The position numbers and the translations under genes are program-made. Below the pieces are notes generated by a model. That model did not search any database, was not told where the DNA came from, and was given only the letters and a program-made list of their open reading frames with translations. This document shows, in pieces, positions 1 through 7,745 of a DNA stretch of 64,000 bases. The first letter of the stretch is position 1; each line of letters begins with the position of its first letter. Origin of the DNA: Sphingomonas hankyongi (lineage in GTDB: Bacteria; Pseudomonadota; Alphaproteobacteria; Sphingomonadales; Sphingomonadaceae); contig NZ_JAMGBE010000003.1 of NCBI RefSeq assembly GCF_023516575.1, positions 186,001-250,000 on the forward strand. Reading direction: 5' to 3'.

Positions 1-1076
1 TCAGTTGGCGTGTCGGCACCGGCGTGGGTTGCGAGCATATGCCGCGAGTCCGGACTGAACGCCTTGGCACCGATTGTTCCATTGCGCCCCGGCGGAAGCG
101 GCAGCGGACGTTCGGCACCCGACGCCATGTCGACTGCGCTCAGGGACGACCGGCCATCTTCGTTCGTGCGGACGATCATCGTCGTTCCATCAGGAGTGAC
201 GTCAGTTGCTGTCTGCTCCCAGGGCGTGCGCTTCAACCACCGCCATTTGCCTGTCGTCGCGTCAAGTAGGGCTGCGCGCGTCTGTCCCGACCCTTCGTTG
301 GTGGACGCTGCGACGATCCGTCCGTCGGCAGAAGCGCCCGCAGCGCTGAACTGGACACCTTGCTTTTGGGCGACCGCAACGGCCCTTCCGCTCGCGACGT
401 CGATTTTCCAAACACTGCTGTCCATCGTCTTCGCGCTCTCGCGAATGGCGATCAGCGACCGACCTGCCTCATTCCACGCTACCACGCCCCATCGAACGCC
501 TTCTTCAGATTCGTGCGTGAGCTGGCGCACGGCCCCGCTTGCGACGTCGAGCAGTGCGATGTCCGAATATGGATCTTCCTCGCGCTTGGAAACGAAGGCG
601 ATTGAACGGCCGTTCGGAGAGACCACAGGAGACTGCTCATCGATGTTGTCCGTTTTCGTCAGGTTGCGTGGCTCGCCGCCGGAGGTCGGAACCGCTAAGA
701 GGTCGTGTATCTCATCCCCGCCCTTGTCCTGCATGAAGTAAAGAGTCGCCCCGTCAGGGGAGACTGCGAGACCTTCCTGGACGTCATCGGATTGGGTGAG
801 CTGGACTGGCCAGCTTCCTGACGCATCAATTCGCCAGATGTTGAAACGGCCGGTCAGGTTGGTGCTAATAAATATGCGCCGGCCATCCGCGCTGAACACG
901 GCGTCACGGATTCCACGCGACACGGCGAGGTCGTCCAGCGGCACCGGACGCGCATTGGGATTGATTGGCGAGATTAGCGACCGCGGATCGGTGACTGGTC
1001 GATTGGGCGTTACAATTTGCGCTTCCACCGCCGACGTGGTGAGCAACAGGGCAGTGGCCATCGCGAGCTTCTTCAT
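1..1076 (-). CDS. S9-family (prolyl oligopeptidase-like) peptidase, N-terminal propeller part, truncated by window edge
   Basis: Reading leftward from ATG at 1076 gives an open frame of 358 codons that runs off the window without a stop. The start is preceded by an AGGGGA ribosome site. Residues 1-19 (MKKLAMATALLLTTSAVEA) look like a signal peptide, so the product is probably periplasmic. The rest repeats TolB/WD40-type blades (FSADGRRIFISTN, VSPDGATLYFMQDKGGDE, VSPNGRSIAFVSKRE, FSPDSRHM), as in the beta-propeller that precedes the alpha/beta-hydrolase domain of S9 peptidases. The catalytic domain would lie beyond base 1 and is not visible, so a TolB-like protein without hydrolase activity cannot be excluded. 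No partner gene is adjacent; about 240 bases without a recognisable gene follow upstream. Confidence 0.75.
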   Translation of the reverse strand, partial: MKKLAMATALLLTTSAVEAQIVTPNRPVTDPRSLISPINPNARPVPLDDLAVSRGIRDAVFSADGRRIFISTNLTGRFNIWRIDASGSWPVQLTQSDDVQEGLAVSPDGATLYFMQDKGGDEIHDLLAVPTSGGEPRNLTKTDNIDEQSPVVSPNGRSIAFVSKREEDPYSDIALLDVASGAVRQLTHESEEGVRWGVVAWNEAGRSLIAIRESAKTMDSSVWKIDVASGRAVAVAQKQGVQFSAAGASADGRIVAASTNEGSGQTRAALLDATTGKWRWLKRTPWEQTATDVTPDGTTMIVRTNEDGRSSLSAVDMASGAERPLPLPPGRNGTIGAKAFSPDSRHMLATHAGADTPT

Positions 1077-1317
1077 TTGGTGTTCCCCTTGGGATGTGTG
1101 GCTGGACGCTCAACCGGCTGGTTGGCGCGAACAGCCACTCAAGAGGTGTGCCAAAACATGGAAACGCACGTTTTCCGCTGTTTCTTCGCCCATGCACAGA
1201 GCAGGATAGCGAGGCTCCACGGGTGTTGTCGCCATTTCTTGGGGCAAGCTCTGGCGCAATCCGCTAACTGTCGGGCGAGAGCTAATGTTTCTAAAAGCTG
1301 ATCCTGCCGATGGCAGC

Positions 1318-1340
1318 AATGGGTGGAAAACGGACATCAG
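1318..1340. repeat. partial copy of a short dispersed palindrome-like repeat
   Basis: The sequence AATGGGTGGAAAACGGACAT lies just downstream of the SulP gene. It matches the right half of similar elements at 2661, 3625 and 6291. The left half is replaced here by a small CTGCC-GAT-GGCAG hairpin. Assignment to the same family rests on visual alignment only. Confidence 0.4.
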
Positions 1341-1344
1341 TCTC

Positions 1345-2616
1345 TTAGAGCTGAGATCGGTCTGAAGGTGCCCATTCTTCAGGTTCGACATCCTTGCGGA
1401 TGAGGCGAAGGGCCAAGCCGGCAACTGTTCCCACTGCAATGGCAATGGTCAGGTCAGTAACGACTGTCAGGATCATCGTCAGGAAAAGCAGGGTGCGATC
1501 CCCTGTTCGCAATCTAAACCGCTCCCCCCAGCGATGGGGTTCGCTCATGACCCATGAAGTCACGATGAGCAGGCCCGCCAAGGCTGGCATTGCAAGATAG
1601 CCGCAGAGCCAGCCTGCCCCGAGCGTGATGAGCAGGATGGCTAGCGCATGGATAATCCCGGCAATGGGTGTCTCGCCACCAGCCCGCACGTTGGTCGCCG
1701 TACGGGCGATGGCGCCGGTTGCAGGCAAGCCACCAAACAAGGGGGAGGCAATGTTTGCCGCGCCTTGCGCGAGCAGCTCGGCGTTCGAGCGATGACGTCC
1801 GCCAATCATGCGGTCCGCGACGATGGCCGAAAGGAGCGATTCGACGGCGGCCAAGAAGGCGATGACAAAGGCGGAAGGCAGCAAGGCACTGATCCTGGCG
1901 ATGCTCACAGGCGGTAGCGAAGGTGCCGGCAAGCCGGCGGGTAGCAAGCCGAAGCGCGAGTAAATGGTGTCGACGGGCAAAGCGAACAGAGCGATCGCAG
2001 CGGACGCTGCGGCGATGACCAGGAGAGATCCCGGAAACCAAGGGGCGATGCGGCGCAGCAGGGCTATCCCGCCGACAGCGAACAGGCCGACAGCCAATGC
2101 TATGGGATTGACCGCATCTCGAGCGGCCCAGAGAGCAGGCAGCGCCTGCACCAAGTCGGCGGATACTTTCGTCGCTGGAAGCCCAAGCAAGTCCTTAAGC
2201 TGACTGACCGCGATGATGAGGGCAATGCCGACGGTAAAGCCTTCGATCACCGGCTCCGGCACCAAGGTTATGAAGCGGCCCGCCCGCAACACGCCACCGA
2301 TGCCGAGGATGACGCCCGCCATGAGAGTTGCGAGAAGAAGACCGTCGAAACCATGTTGATCGATGATCCCGTATACGACGACAATGAACGCGCCCGTCGG
2401 GCCGCCGATCTGGACCCGGCTGCCACCCAGCAATGAGATCAGGAAGCCAGCGATAATCGCAGTTACAAGTCCGGCCTTCGGCTCGGCACCGGACGCAATT
2501 GCAATCGCGATGCTGAGAGGTAGAGCGACGAGGGCGACTGTGATCCCGGCGAAGGCATCGCCAAGGAACATCCGCCAGGAATAATTGCGGATTGTCGTTA
2601 GGAGCTTGGGTTTCAC
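1345..2616 (-). CDS. SulP-family inorganic anion transporter lacking a STAS domain
   Basis: This 423-residue membrane protein of the SulP/SLC26 family probably moves sulfate, bicarbonate or a related anion across the inner membrane. The SulP core is clear from the N-terminal stretch (FAGITVALVALPLSIAIAIA), the GGSRVQIGGPTGAF motif at about residues 64-77 and LVPEPVIEGFTVGIA at about 118-132, with about ten or more hydrophobic helices. Typical bacterial SulP proteins are about 500-600 residues and end in a cytoplasmic STAS domain. This one stops about 25 residues after its last helix (RLIRKDVEPEEW), so STAS is absent. The start is GTG at 2616 with a weak ribosome site. The substrate cannot be deduced from the sequence or from neighbours. 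Confidence 0.85.
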   Translation of the reverse strand: MKPKLLTTIRNYSWRMFLGDAFAGITVALVALPLSIAIAIASGAEPKAGLVTAIIAGFLISLLGGSRVQIGGPTGAFIVVVYGIIDQHGFDGLLLATLMAGVILGIGGVLRAGRFITLVPEPVIEGFTVGIALIIAVSQLKDLLGLPATKVSADLVQALPALWAARDAVNPIALAVGLFAVGGIALLRRIAPWFPGSLLVIAAASAAIALFALPVDTIYSRFGLLPAGLPAPSLPPVSIARISALLPSAFVIAFLAAVESLLSAIVADRMIGGRHRSNAELLAQGAANIASPLFGGLPATGAIARTATNVRAGGETPIAGIIHALAILLITLGAGWLCGYLAMPALAGLLIVTSWVMSEPHRWGERFRLRTGDRTLLFLTMILTVVTDLTIAIAVGTVAGLALRLIRKDVEPEEWAPSDRSQL

Positions 2617-2660
2617 CCCACTGGGCTAACGGCCTCGTTATGACAGTTCAACGATACCGC

Positions 2661-2692
2661 CTAACGTCTGCTTTGGGTCGAAGGTGGACGTG
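2661..2692. repeat. short dispersed palindrome-like repeat, copy 2
   Basis: CTAACGTCTGCTTTGGGTCG followed by AAGGTGGACGT lies between the SulP gene and the next gene. It aligns closely with the copy at 6291. The ends (AACGTC / GGACGT) are inverted, so the element can fold into a small hairpin. Confidence 0.5.
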
Positions 2693-2750
2693 CCGAGACC
2701 TTGTTGCGGCTCAAACCCGATCGGCGCATGATCGCCATGGGGGCAACGAG

Positions 2751-3611
2751 ATGGCCGATCCGGAAGTCGTCCCAATCAGGCCAAATGGCGATCCACGGCA
2801 TGTCCGCTGGCTCGAGCGAATTTCTGGTGCGGTCCGTGACCGCGACTGGTTGGGTATCGGGATCGAGGTCTCCGTCGTGACGATTGGTGTCCTATTGGCC
2901 TTCCAGATCGACCAATGGGGCCAGAATCGTCGCCAATCTCGCGACGAGCGGCAGTTTCTAGAGCGCATGTGGCGAGAGACCGCTGCTGGCATCCGCGAGA
3001 ACGACTGGGTCATTCAAGTTCATGCGCGCAACCGAAGAGTTGCCTTCGAAGGCCTAAGCCAAGCAGGAGACCATGCCGCGCTGACGCAACTTGCCGCCTC
3101 GCCGGCCGCTTGCTTCGGAGCAAGCTTTCCTGGATTAGGCTACAATGACACAAGTTATGAGGAGCTGAGCGCCTCGGGTCGTCTCAATATCGTAAGTGAT
3201 CCTGACCTGCGCGCGGCATTGAGAGAGGTCGCGGCGGCGCAGGCCGATGCAGTTACGCAGCTGGATTATTCTCGGTCGCAAGGCATCCCGGTCACCGAGA
3301 AGCTGGAGCCGTTCCTCAATCTAAGCTTCGATAGTGATGGCAATCGCACTTGCACGGTCGACTGGCCGGCACTGGTCCGAGATCATGATGCCCGCAATGC
3401 CGTGGTGCGGAGCGCTCGCCTTCACAGCCTGATGTGGCAGAAACGGGCCTATGCGCGTGATGTCTTGGCCAAAGCTCATAACGCCATTGCGTGCAAGCTC
3501 GACAAGCCGGATTGCCAGGCGAAGGTCCCACAGATCATCGGCTACAGACCGATGAATGACGTTCTGCCGCCCGACCTGTCCCGAAAGGCTATGAGCCCCA
3601 CCGGCAAGTAG
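2751..3611 (+). CDS. DUF6090-like single-pass membrane protein of unknown function
   Basis: The protein is 286 residues from ATG 2751. The frame is open further upstream to 2592, but that part overlaps the SulP start and the intergenic repeat and does not look like protein. Residues about 34-52 (LGIGIEVSVVTIGVLLAFQI) form one membrane helix followed by DQWGQNRRQSRDERQFLERM. That layout is characteristic of DUF6090-type proteins: a short cytoplasmic head, one helix, then a helical outer domain. The outer domain includes YEELSASGRLNIVSDPDLR, also typical of the family. Function is unknown and no operon partner is evident. The downstream gene is convergent. Confidence 0.65.
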   Translation: MADPEVVPIRPNGDPRHVRWLERISGAVRDRDWLGIGIEVSVVTIGVLLAFQIDQWGQNRRQSRDERQFLERMWRETAAGIRENDWVIQVHARNRRVAFEGLSQAGDHAALTQLAASPAACFGASFPGLGYNDTSYEELSASGRLNIVSDPDLRAALREVAAAQADAVTQLDYSRSQGIPVTEKLEPFLNLSFDSDGNRTCTVDWPALVRDHDARNAVVRSARLHSLMWQKRAYARDVLAKAHNAIACKLDKPDCQAKVPQIIGYRPMNDVLPPDLSRKAMSPTGK

Positions 3612-3624
3612 ACCAAGCTCGCCT

Positions 3625-3655
3625 TGAACGTCCGGAATGGGTGGAAATCGGATAC
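3625..3655. repeat. short dispersed palindrome-like repeat, copy 3
   Basis: GAACGTCCGGAATGGGTGGA followed by AATCGGATA lies between two convergent genes. It keeps the TCCG...TGGGT.GAAA..CGGA framework of the copies at 2661 and 6291. It may serve as a 3'-end hairpin for the flanking genes. Confidence 0.45.
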
Positions 3656-3688
3656 TAAAAGTGCGCCAGCGAATAGGCCGGTTACCCC

Positions 3689-3937
3689 CTACTTTCGGAA
3701 GCGCAGTCCGGCTTTGCCGGGCAGAGACCAACGTACTGTCGCCGCGATGCTAACGAGCTCCAACCGCAAGCTTACTGCAGCCCCAATCGGCAGATTTTCT
3801 TCGCAGGCGATCTGGCAACCATCGTCGGAGACATTTGTGATCTCCGCCATCAGCTGTCGGCCGGCGATGACTAGGGATGCTGCAACCGAGACGGGGTCAC
3901 GATCAGGACGATCAATCCAGCCCGCCATACGCTCCAT
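3689..3937 (-). CDS. small PilZ-domain protein
   Basis: The protein is 82 residues from ATG 3937, chosen because AGGTG sits 6-8 bases upstream. An upstream TTG at 3991 would add 18 residues with no recognisable content. The sequence has the PilZ beta-barrel pattern: EITNVSDDGCQIACEENLPIGAAVSLRLE, then a WSLPGKAGLRF ending, similar to the NISxxG / GV.F signatures of PilZ proteins. The N-terminal RxxxR element that helps bind cyclic-di-GMP is unclear (RPDRDPVSVAAS lacks a clean match), so ligand binding is uncertain. Proteins of this size often act as cyclic-di-GMP effectors or degenerate PilZ regulators. A second PilZ protein is encoded at 24.6-25.1 kb. Confidence 0.7.
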   Translation of the reverse strand: MERMAGWIDRPDRDPVSVAASLVIAGRQLMAEITNVSDDGCQIACEENLPIGAAVSLRLELVSIAATVRWSLPGKAGLRFRK

Positions 3938-4035
3938 GACACACCTCGGCACTTTCACCTTACTGTAATTCCCAACGTGCGCCCGATCCAAGCCTAGGCT
4001 TCAGGGCAGCGTCCGCTGCCCCGCTCCTTTGCATC

Positions 4036-4443
4036 TCAGTCTGTAAGGTTCCCCGGCACCTTGCCGCCGTGCGCAGCCAGCTGGCGCATCACTTCCTTGT
4101 GCAACCAGATGTTCATTTCGGCGCTGCCGTCCTTGGCTCCCTGGTAACCGAGCTCGGCAGCAAGCTCCTTCCGATTTTCGAGGCTCGAGTCCATGCCGAG
4201 GAGCTTCATCAGGTCAACGATCGAAGTTCGGTAATTGAGATCAGGGTTACCCTTCTCCCGTGCGATCTGGGTAAGAACCTGTTCGACATCGACCTGCTGC
4301 GTCACCTGAGTCTGCGGTGAGGTCTGCGGCGCGGCTTGAGCCGTATTTGCCTCAGCCGGCTGCGGAGTTGGCGCAGCCTCCGTTTGGGTGGGGGCGGTCT
4401 TGTGACCAAAAATCGCGTCCTTGATCTTACCGAAGATGCTCAT
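4036..4443 (-). CDS. DUF3597-domain protein
   Basis: The protein is 135 residues from ATG 4443, preceded by AAGGAGAG. The frame extends upstream to 4521 but without a better start. It begins MSIFGKIKDAIFGHK, has a linker rich in Pro, Ala, Gln and Thr at about residues 16-50, and ends in a compact C-terminal domain (about 55-135: VDVEQVLTQIAREKG, SIVDLMKLLGMDSSLENRKELAAELGY). The domain matches DUF3597, known as a small soluble domain of unclear function, sometimes next to LysM. No signal peptide is seen. It stands divergent from the DUF4142 operon, with about 257 bases between them. Confidence 0.75.
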   Translation of the reverse strand: MSIFGKIKDAIFGHKTAPTQTEAAPTPQPAEANTAQAAPQTSPQTQVTQQVDVEQVLTQIAREKGNPDLNYRTSIVDLMKLLGMDSSLENRKELAAELGYQGAKDGSAEMNIWLHKEVMRQLAAHGGKVPGNLTD

Positions 4444-4700
4444 TGCTTCTCTCCTTAACTCGATGATCAGAGGCCTTTCAGCGCCCCAGGACGTTCCTGC
4501 TGCTCCGATGAGCTCGCCCAATAAATCCGGTCGAGATCAAATGATATGCTTAGTGTCAAAACTCGACGTTAGTTACCGCGGTCCGGAGCCGGTCAAGGAC
4601 TGAAGCGGGCGACTAAATTCGTTAGGGCCTGGAACGGATCGGGGAACCTCCAGCGAGTATCGTCATCCAATCGAGCGGTAGTTCCCGATTGGAGGCTGAA

Positions 4701-5219
4701 ATGAGCTCAAAATTCTGTCTGACCGCCGTGGCCTCGCTTATGGCAGCGTCGGCCAGCGCCGCGGCCAGCGGTCCAACGGACCCGCAGATCGCACATATCG
4801 CCTACACGGCAGGAAACATCGACATTGAAGCAGCCAAGCTTGCCTTAGAGAAGTCGAAGACGAAGGCCGTTCGCGACTTTGCTTCCGAAATGGTCCGGGA
4901 CCATGAGGCCGTGAATGACAAAGCCTTGGCGCTGGTGAAGAAGCTTCACGTCACTCCGGAACAAAACACAACGAGCATAGAACTTATCAAGCAGGCGGCG
5001 GCCACTAAGGCAAAGCTTGCTAAACTCCACGGCCAGGCTTTCGATCGTGCCTACGCGGTCAATGAAGTCGCCTATCATAAAACGGTCAATGGCGCCCTGA
5101 AGACAACCCTCATCCCCTCGGCGAGCAATGGCGAGCTGAAATCGCTGCTTGAGACGGGGCTTACGCTGTTCAGCGAGCACCAGAAGCACGCCGAGCATCT
5201 CTCGGCGAGCTTCAAGTAA
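4701..5219 (+). CDS. DUF4142-domain exported protein
   Basis: The protein is 172 residues from ATG 4701, chosen because GGAGG lies 5 bases upstream (a TTG at 4689 is less likely). It has a signal peptide (LTAVASLMAASASAAAS, about residues 6-22), so it is periplasmic. The mature part is a ferritin-like four-helix DUF4142 domain: AYTAGNIDIEAAKLALEKS, VRDFASEMVRDHEAVNDKAL, then a C-terminal TLFSEHQKHAEHLS. DUF4142 proteins are widespread in proteobacteria and often linked to envelope stress, but have no defined reaction. It is the first gene of a three-gene run with a cupredoxin (3-base gap) and an ECF sigma factor, which suggests a shared envelope-stress or redox role. Confidence 0.85.
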   Translation: MSSKFCLTAVASLMAASASAAASGPTDPQIAHIAYTAGNIDIEAAKLALEKSKTKAVRDFASEMVRDHEAVNDKALALVKKLHVTPEQNTTSIELIKQAAATKAKLAKLHGQAFDRAYAVNEVAYHKTVNGALKTTLIPSASNGELKSLLETGLTLFSEHQKHAEHLSASFK

Positions 5220-5222
5220 GTG

Positions 5223-5546
5223 ATGCCGCGCTGTGCGACGTTTGTCGCAGGAGTCGCATTGTTCCTGCCGATGTCGGCGCCGTCGGCGGCCGCCTCGCGG
5301 ACGTATGTCGTAGTGATCGATAAGATGAAGTTCGGAACAGTCCCTCCGAGCCTCAAGGCGGGCGATGCAGTGGTCTGGGAGAACCGGGACATGTTCCGCC
5401 ACACCGCGACTGCGACCGATGGAAGCTTCGACGTAGATCTGCCGGCGGGCAAGAAGGGGAAGACGGTGCTAGCCAGGACGGGAACCTTCGCTTTCTCCTG
5501 CAAATATCACCCTGGAATGCGCGGCGTGCTACGGGTCTCAAAGTGA
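5223..5546 (+). CDS. small periplasmic cupredoxin (plastocyanin/amicyanin-like)
   Basis: The protein is 107 residues from ATG 5223 (a GTG directly before it is possible). A signal peptide ends near residue 24 (FLPMSAPSAAA). The rest is a single type-1 copper domain: GDAVVWENRDMFRHTATA, then FSCKYHPGMRGVL. Expected copper ligands are all present: His60, Cys93, His96 and Met99. It should therefore bind one copper ion and carry electrons in the periplasm, or sense copper or redox state. The spacing of C-x2-H-x2-M is amicyanin-like. The gene lies between the DUF4142 gene and an ECF sigma gene whose GTG start overlaps this stop (GTGA). Confidence 0.85.
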   Translation: MPRCATFVAGVALFLPMSAPSAAASRTYVVVIDKMKFGTVPPSLKAGDAVVWENRDMFRHTATATDGSFDVDLPAGKKGKTVLARTGTFAFSCKYHPGMRGVLRVSK

Positions 5547-6244
5547 CCGCCCAGCACAAACTTGACTATTCCAGCCTTGTCGACGCGGAACTTGCAGCGC
5601 TGTGTGTACGCAGGGATCCCGACGCTGTGCGGTACATCCTTACCGTGAATAATCAGCGGCTCTTTCGAGCCGCTTGGAGCATCCTCAAGGACCGCAGCGA
5701 GGCCGAGGAAGTGCTCCAGGTCGCCTACGTGTCGGCTTTTGCGTCGATGGCCCGCTTCGAAGGGCGCTCCTCGCTGACAACGTGGCTTACGAGGATCGTC
5801 ATCAATGAATCACTTAGCCGGCTGCGTTCGGAGCGCCGTCGGCGAGCGAGTCTTGAGGCGGACGGAGTCTCGGTTCTAAACTCCTATAGGGAAAAGTTGA
5901 TGAGGGGCTCCGACACTCCGCCGCCGGATGTGGCGATCGCCCGCGAGCAGCTTCGCCTACTGCTCGAGCGCGTCGTCGCGGAGCTCCCAGACATTTTTCG
6001 TACAGTGTTCGTCCTTCGCGAGATCGATGGGCTTTCTGTTGAAGATACGGCCGGTGTGCTGCACATTCCCCCCGCAACGGTGAAAACGCGACTGCTGCGC
6101 GCGAAAAGGCGTCTGCAGCAAGCTCTCGCCCCAGATGTTCATGAGGCTCTGACGGGTACGTTCCCATTCGCTGGGGCGGACTGCGCCGCACTGACCGAAC
6201 GCGTGATGGTTCGGCTGGGGTACCCACACGATCGACACGGGTGA
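5543..6244 (+). CDS. ECF-type RNA polymerase sigma factor
   Basis: The protein is 233 residues, starting with GTG that overlaps the cupredoxin stop, so the two are translationally coupled. Region 2 spans about residues 30-97 (LFRAAWSILKDRSEAEEVLQ, FEGRSSLTTWLTRIVINESL). Region 4 spans about 143-195 (LPDIFRTVFVLREIDGLSVEDTA, PPATVKTRLLRAKRRLQQAL). A tail of about 35 residues follows with one Cys (FAGADCAAL). No anti-sigma factor with a zinc-binding or membrane-anchored domain is encoded next to it, which is unusual for an ECF factor. The exported DUF4142 protein and cupredoxin upstream are possible partners or targets. About 210 bases with a repeat but no gene follow. Confidence 0.9.
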   Translation: MTAQHKLDYSSLVDAELAALCVRRDPDAVRYILTVNNQRLFRAAWSILKDRSEAEEVLQVAYVSAFASMARFEGRSSLTTWLTRIVINESLSRLRSERRRRASLEADGVSVLNSYREKLMRGSDTPPPDVAIAREQLRLLLERVVAELPDIFRTVFVLREIDGLSVEDTAGVLHIPPATVKTRLLRAKRRLQQALAPDVHEALTGTFPFAGADCAALTERVMVRLGYPHDRHG

Positions 6245-6290
6245 ACGCCGTCTGCCGAGATCATTCCGACTCTGATAATCGCGACTTTCG

Positions 6291-6321
6291 CTAATGTCCG
6301 CTTTGGGGCGAAAGCGGGCAT
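6291..6321. repeat. short dispersed palindrome-like repeat, copy 4
   Basis: CTAATGTCCGCTTTGGGGCG followed by AAAGCGGGCAT forms an imperfect inverted repeat (TCCGCTTT / AAAGCGGG) downstream of the ECF sigma gene. It is the most regular of four similar elements in the first 6.4 kb. It could also act as the transcription end of the sigma operon. Confidence 0.5.
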
Positions 6322-6456
6322 CCGGCTCCCGAGCCCATTAGCGGACTGCTCATGTCGTTTAGCGGCGTACGCTACCTACAGTGTTACCTTTTGATAGGTC
6401 GTCCATCGCTGGGGATCGAACTGACGTACATAAGTAGTTATATTTGCTGGGAAAAA

Positions 6457-6532
<76 letters not shown>

Positions 6533-6632
6533 ACTGCCGTGAGGCGGATGCTCCGGCGGCTTGCCTTCACGCCTTGAGCGGCGGCGCCGGTAGCATGGCC
6601 GAAGATGGCGCGCAACCGCTCGAATTCAAGCC

Positions 6633-7745
6633 CTAGGCGGGCCGCGATACGGTCCGCTGCTGTCGCTCGAGCGCCATAAGTAGCCCGATGCAGAGCATAA
6701 CGGTCATGACCGCGGAGCCCCCGAAGCTTACGAGAGGCAATGGGACACCGACAACAGGCGCCAGACCCATCACCATCATCAGATTGATCGATACGTAAAA
6801 GAAGATCGCCGCGGACAGGCCTGCGGCGGCTAGCTGCGAGAAGCGGGTGCGTGCGTTCGCGCTCACTCGCATGCCCCATCGGATAACTGCCCCGAACGCC
6901 AGGATCAGGATTACGCCACCGACCAGACCCCATTCTTCGGCCATGGTTGCGAAAACGAAGTCGGTGTGGCCCTCGGGAAGATAATCGAGATGGCTTTGGC
7001 TGCCATGGAGGAAGCCCTTGCCCCAGATCCCGCCCGACCCAATCGCGATCTTGGACTGCGCAATGTGATAGCCTGCGCCCAGGGGATCGCTTTCCGGGTC
7101 CAGGAAGACGTCGATCCGCTTGCGCTGATAGCCGTGAAGCATGCTGTAGGCGATCGGCGCCGCGATCGCGATCGCACCGGCGGGCGCAAGGAATATCCAC
7201 ATCGGTAAGCCGGCCAAGAACATGACCGTCACACCGCAAAGCACGACCATGATGCACGTGCCGAGGTCGGGTTGCACGAGGATGAGCAGGGCAGGGACGC
7301 CGAGAAGGGCGAGCGCCGGCCAGATAGCGCGCCATTTGCGAATCTCCCCCACCGGCACGAGTTCGTAGAAGCGAGCGAGTGCGAGCACGATCGCGGGCTT
7401 CATGAACTCGGAAGGCTGGATCCTGATTGGACCGATATCCAGCCAGCGCTGCGCGCCCTTCCCGACAAAGCCGAGAAGCTCAACGCCGATCAGCATCACG
7501 AGGATGATCGCGTAGAGAGGGAAGACCACCGCCTTGATGGTCGATTCCTTCACCCACGACATTGCGACGGCAACGCCCAGGAAAAAGAGGAAGATGATGC
7601 CCTGCTTCATCGCCCAGGGCTGCAATGATCCGCCCGCTGCCGAGTAGAGCACGATGAGGCCGAACAGTGCGATTCCAGCCACCAGGAAGATCAAGCGCCA
7701 AGGCAGCCGCGCCAGCGGCCGCGGAATAATGGCTGAGGTTATCAT
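6633..7745 (-). CDS. mrdB: rod-shape determining protein RodA (SEDS peptidoglycan polymerase)
   Basis: The protein is 370 residues from ATG 7745, which overlaps the mrdA stop (ATGA). The longer open frame upstream lies in mrdA and is not real. RodA is the membrane glycosyltransferase that polymerises lipid II for sidewall growth together with PBP2. The sequence shows about ten membrane helices, QRWLDIGPIRIQPSEFMKPAIV at about residues 95-116, VQPDLGTC at about 150 and GYQRKRIDVFLDPESDPLGAGYH at about 205-227. It ends with LPLVSFGGSAVMTVMLCIG, which is the family signature. It is the last gene of the mreBCD-mrdAB operon; a tRNA-Lys follows. Confidence 0.96.
   Translation of the reverse strand: MITSAIIPRPLARLPWRLIFLVAGIALFGLIVLYSAAGGSLQPWAMKQGIIFLFFLGVAVAMSWVKESTIKAVVFPLYAIILVMLIGVELLGFVGKGAQRWLDIGPIRIQPSEFMKPAIVLALARFYELVPVGEIRKWRAIWPALALLGVPALLILVQPDLGTCIMVVLCGVTVMFLAGLPMWIFLAPAGAIAIAAPIAYSMLHGYQRKRIDVFLDPESDPLGAGYHIAQSKIAIGSGGIWGKGFLHGSQSHLDYLPEGHTDFVFATMAEEWGLVGGVILILAFGAVIRWGMRVSANARTRFSQLAAAGLSAAIFFYVSINLMMVMGLAPVVGVPLPLVSFGGSAVMTVMLCIGLLMALERQQRTVSRPA

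Noticed and set aside
10-741. 243-residue plus-strand open frame at the left edge
   Set aside because: The minus-strand reading gives a signal peptide and repeated propeller blades; this frame is its antisense.
4643-4664. GGAAC ... CGTC upstream of the DUF4142 gene as an ECF promoter
   Set aside because: The spacing between the two boxes is 13 bases, too short for the usual 16-17 of ECF promoters, so I do not claim autoregulation.
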